A stretch of 64,000 nt of DNA, from NCBI GenBank assembly GCA_023435705.1, contig JAEYRH010000011.1, forward strand, positions 11,084-75,083. Reading direction: 5' to 3'. Position numbers and translations under genes: made by a program. Below, piece by piece: positions 63,999-64,000 of this stretch. The notes below the pieces were generated by a model, which had not been told where the DNA came from, did no database searches, and saw only the letters and a program-made list of their open reading frames with translations. This stretch comes from Bacillota bacterium. Lineage in GTDB: Bacteria; Bacillota; Clostridia; Christensenellales; UMGS416. Position 1 is the first letter of the stretch; each line of letters starts with the position of its first letter.

Positions 63999-64000
63999 AA

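Overview
The window reads as chromosomal DNA of a GC-rich, single-membrane anaerobe of the Clostridia (Bacillota). The grounds are strong AGGAGG ribosome sites with ATG/GTG/TTG starts, many lipoproteins with lipoboxes and no outer-membrane genes, a RemB-gyrB-gyrA block, a short fold-type-I arginine decarboxylase, a DUF554 protein, and polymorphic toxin and prophage pieces of Firmicute type. No rRNA, tRNA, CRISPR array or intact insertion sequence was seen. A species cannot be named from the sequence alone.

Layout. 1-3.4 kb: chemotaxis (tail of one MCP, then cheW and a second MCP with a near-identical tail). 3.8-13.9 kb: housekeeping and accessory genes (foldase, rhodanese lipoprotein, galactokinase, amidohydrolase, a 16S rRNA m7G1405-type methyltransferase overlapping an unusual tRNA-guanine transglycosylase, acetyltransferase, esterase). 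14.2-15.4 kb: a small AT-rich foreign-looking islet. 15.5-20.7 kb: remB-gyrB-gyrA on the minus strand. 20.9-30.5 kb: two related lipoproteins, a TetR repressor with a DHA2 exporter carrying an unusual coiled-coil insert, a DUF554 protein and five tandem small membrane proteins. 30.7-35.1 kb: a DUF5107/TPR protein and a heavily frameshifted lipoprotein pseudogene. 35.4-37.1 kb: a DnaA-box cluster (likely oriC) and dnaA, not followed by dnaN. 37.5-45.7 kb: single-gene units, several separated by copies of a terminator-plus-promoter module that appears to derive from the dnaA 3' end. 45.9-51.7 kb: a polyamine cluster speD-speA-speE-speB (arginine to agmatine to putrescine to spermidine). 51.9-63 kb: a phage-derived and polymorphic-toxin region. 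It holds a terminase large subunit, a restriction-endonuclease-fold toxin with an Imm7 immunity protein, a CdiI-type immunity protein and two small immunity candidates, then a 734-residue proline-rich protein ending in a metzincin-like HExxHxxGxxD domain. Three WG-repeat lipoprotein genes follow it: the first intact, the second frameshifted, the third with a nonsense codon. Remnants of the toxin's constant region lie between them.

Two layers of structure run across the genes. Several families of GC-rich palindromic intergenic repeats recur throughout, concentrated around the spe and phage genes, and in places they form gene ends. Base composition also switches sharply: the toxin tips, immunity genes, lipoprotein pair, five-gene membrane array and nucleotidyltransferase are visibly AT-richer than the backbone, which suggests acquisition or module exchange. 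The most promising candidate for an undescribed system is 57.4-62.9 kb, where the order, decay pattern and constant-region scars suggest that WG-repeat lipoproteins act as partners, perhaps immunity proteins, of an exchangeable-tip metzincin toxin.
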